Positions 5,702 to 6,686 of a stretch of 6,686 nt of DNA are shown one piece after another (the first letter of the stretch is position 1; each line of letters opens with the position of its first letter). This stretch comes from an uncultured Clostridia bacterium (lineage in GTDB: Bacteria > Bacillota > Clostridia > UMGS1883). The notes beneath the pieces are model-generated. The model did no database searches and had not been told where the DNA came from. It was given only the letters and a program-made list of their open reading frames with translations. The translations under genes were made by a program, and so were the position numbers. The stretch spans positions 1 through 6,686 of the forward strand of contig CANRHW010000086.1 of the NCBI GenBank assembly GCA_947630525.1. Direction: 5' to 3'.

Positions 5702-6686
5702 ATGGAAAAAACCTTGTTTACCAAAGAAATGAAGGATGCGGGCTACACTATCCTCATCCCGGATATGTGCCATATACATTTTAAGATAATCAAAGAAATA
5801 ATGGTCAATCACGGCTATAACGCCGAGATACTCTACAACACCGGCCAGGGAGTGGTCGACGAGGGGCTTAAGCACGTACATAACGACACCTGCTATCCGG
5901 CGCTGTTGGTCATAGGACAGATGATAGACGCCCTCAAAAGCGGTAAGTACGACCTGCATAAGGTGGCCCTGCTGCTGCCCCAGACGGGCGGCGGCTGCCG
6001 GGCGTCCAACTACATATCCCTGCTGCGCAAGGCCCTTACGGCCATGGATTGGGCGTTTATCCCTATTATTTCGCTGAATTTCAGCGGCCTCGAAAAGTCG
6101 CCCGGATTTAAGCTGACCCTGCCCTTTGTACGCCAACTGCTGACGGCGGTGGTCTACGGCGACCTGCTTATGCTGCTTGACAATCAGGTCAAGCCCTATG
6201 AGGTGAGCCGGGGTGACAGCGCCGCCTGCGTGGATATGTGGATAAACAAGCTCAGCGCTGATTTCCGGCAGGGCAAGGGCGTATCCAAGGCTGACCGCCG
6301 GGCCGCTCTCCGTTCTATAGTCCGCAGCTTCGCGGGCATACCCGTGAAGAAAGAAAAAAAGATAAAGGTTGGCATAGTCGGGGAAATTTACGTTAAATAT
6401 GCGCCCCTTGGGAATAATAATCTGGAGGACTTCCTTTACAGACAGGGCTGCGAGGTCATGCTTGGAGGGCTTATAGATTTCGCCCTTTACTGCACGGACA
6501 CGCCCATCGACACCATAAATATTTACGGCGGCAGCAGCCTGCTCCGGGACGGATACCGGCTTGTGGAGAGCTATCTTTCCTCGCTCAAAGACGAGATGAT
6601 AGCCGCCGTAAAGGAAAACAGCGGCTTTACGGCGCCGTCGTCGTTCAAGCACCTTAAGAGCAAGGCCGACGGCGTTATAAGCACCG
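5702..6686 (+). CDS. HgdA/HgdB-like 2-hydroxyacyl-CoA dehydratase-type FeS protein (3' truncated)
   Basis: The open frame begins at ATG 5702 behind GGGAGG and runs without a stop through 328 codons to the window end. It corresponds to the C-terminal part of the long activase-dehydratase proteins: LFTKEM (5-10), TILIPDM (16-22), NDTCYPALLVIGQMIDAL (61-78), PQTGGGCRASNYI (93-105), PIISLNFSGLEK.PGF (121-135), VYGDLLM (151-157) and VGIVGEIYVKYAP (223-235). C23, C64 and C99 are likely FeS ligands by position; C64 and C99 sit where HgdB-like proteins carry cluster cysteines. It resembles the second half of its upstream neighbour, suggesting an old duplication and a heterodimer with that domain. Probable role: the electron-accepting, catalytic-type partner of the tandem activase, substrate unknown. 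It is the second gene of the operon, 60 bases after the upstream stop and in the same frame. The true length is unknown; about 420-450 residues would fit the fused relatives. Confidence 0.85.
   Translation, partial: MEKTLFTKEMKDAGYTILIPDMCHIHFKIIKEIMVNHGYNAEILYNTGQGVVDEGLKHVHNDTCYPALLVIGQMIDALKSGKYDLHKVALLLPQTGGGCRASNYISLLRKALTAMDWAFIPIISLNFSGLEKSPGFKLTLPFVRQLLTAVVYGDLLMLLDNQVKPYEVSRGDSAACVDMWINKLSADFRQGKGVSKADRRAALRSIVRSFAGIPVKKEKKIKVGIVGEIYVKYAPLGNNNLEDFLYRQGCEVMLGGLIDFALYCTDTPIDTINIYGGSSLLRDGYRLVESYLSSLKDEMIAAVKENSGFTAPSSFKHLKSKADGVIST

Noticed and set aside
4940..6652. Long open frame of 570 codons on the minus strand
   Set aside because: It is antisense to the end of the activase and to the HgdA/B-like gene, both of which have clear family motifs in the plus strand. 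No ribosome site or recognisable domain is seen; it arises from codon bias of the opposite strand.

Overview
The window looks like a piece of chromosome from an anaerobic, spore-forming (or recently spore-forming) member of the Clostridia. The evidence is the 3' end of a forespore sigma factor (SigG type), a large BadF/BcrA/HgdC-type double activase with an HgdA/HgdB-like partner (a family concentrated in strict anaerobes), sigma-A promoters and ribosome sites of Firmicutes type, and moderately GC-rich coding DNA with frequent ATA isoleucine codons. The species cannot be named from this sequence.

Layout. Positions 1-218 (+) hold the last 71 codons of sigG. Positions 219-580 have no gene but are crowded with perfect or near-perfect hairpins, including one strong intrinsic terminator usable in both directions (451-488) between convergent genes. 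Positions 581-2419 (-) encode a secreted 612-residue protein made of six chitobiase/hexosaminidase-C-terminal-like (CHB_HEX/Fn3-associated) beta-sandwich repeats and an acidic tail, with no enzyme domain and no recognisable surface anchor. Positions 2420-2743 are a divergent promoter region: AT-rich short repeats, a textbook extended -10 promoter pointing right, and a leader of about 100 nt whose hairpin competes with an alternative upstream stem. Positions 2744-5641 (+) encode a 965-residue protein with two activase ATPase domains, a small Cys-rich insert and a DUF2229-type HgdA/B-like domain. Positions 5702-6686 (+, running off the end) encode a separate HgdA/B-like protein.

How the genes may work together. 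The last two genes form an operon equivalent to one long protein that, as I recall the family, is usually a single chain of about 1400 residues in Firmicutes. Here it is divided in two, in the same reading frame, with two stop codons and a new ribosome site between the parts. The two activase domains carry the four cysteines that a homodimer of the classical activator HgdC uses to hold its bridging [4Fe-4S] cluster. The DUF2229 region and the downstream protein are visibly related to each other. The simplest model is a self-contained ATP-driven low-potential electron-transfer machine: an intramolecular activase pseudo-dimer feeding a pair of paralogous FeS dehydratase/reductase-like subunits. 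Its substrate is unknown. The sigG end and the secreted repeat protein have no evident link to it.
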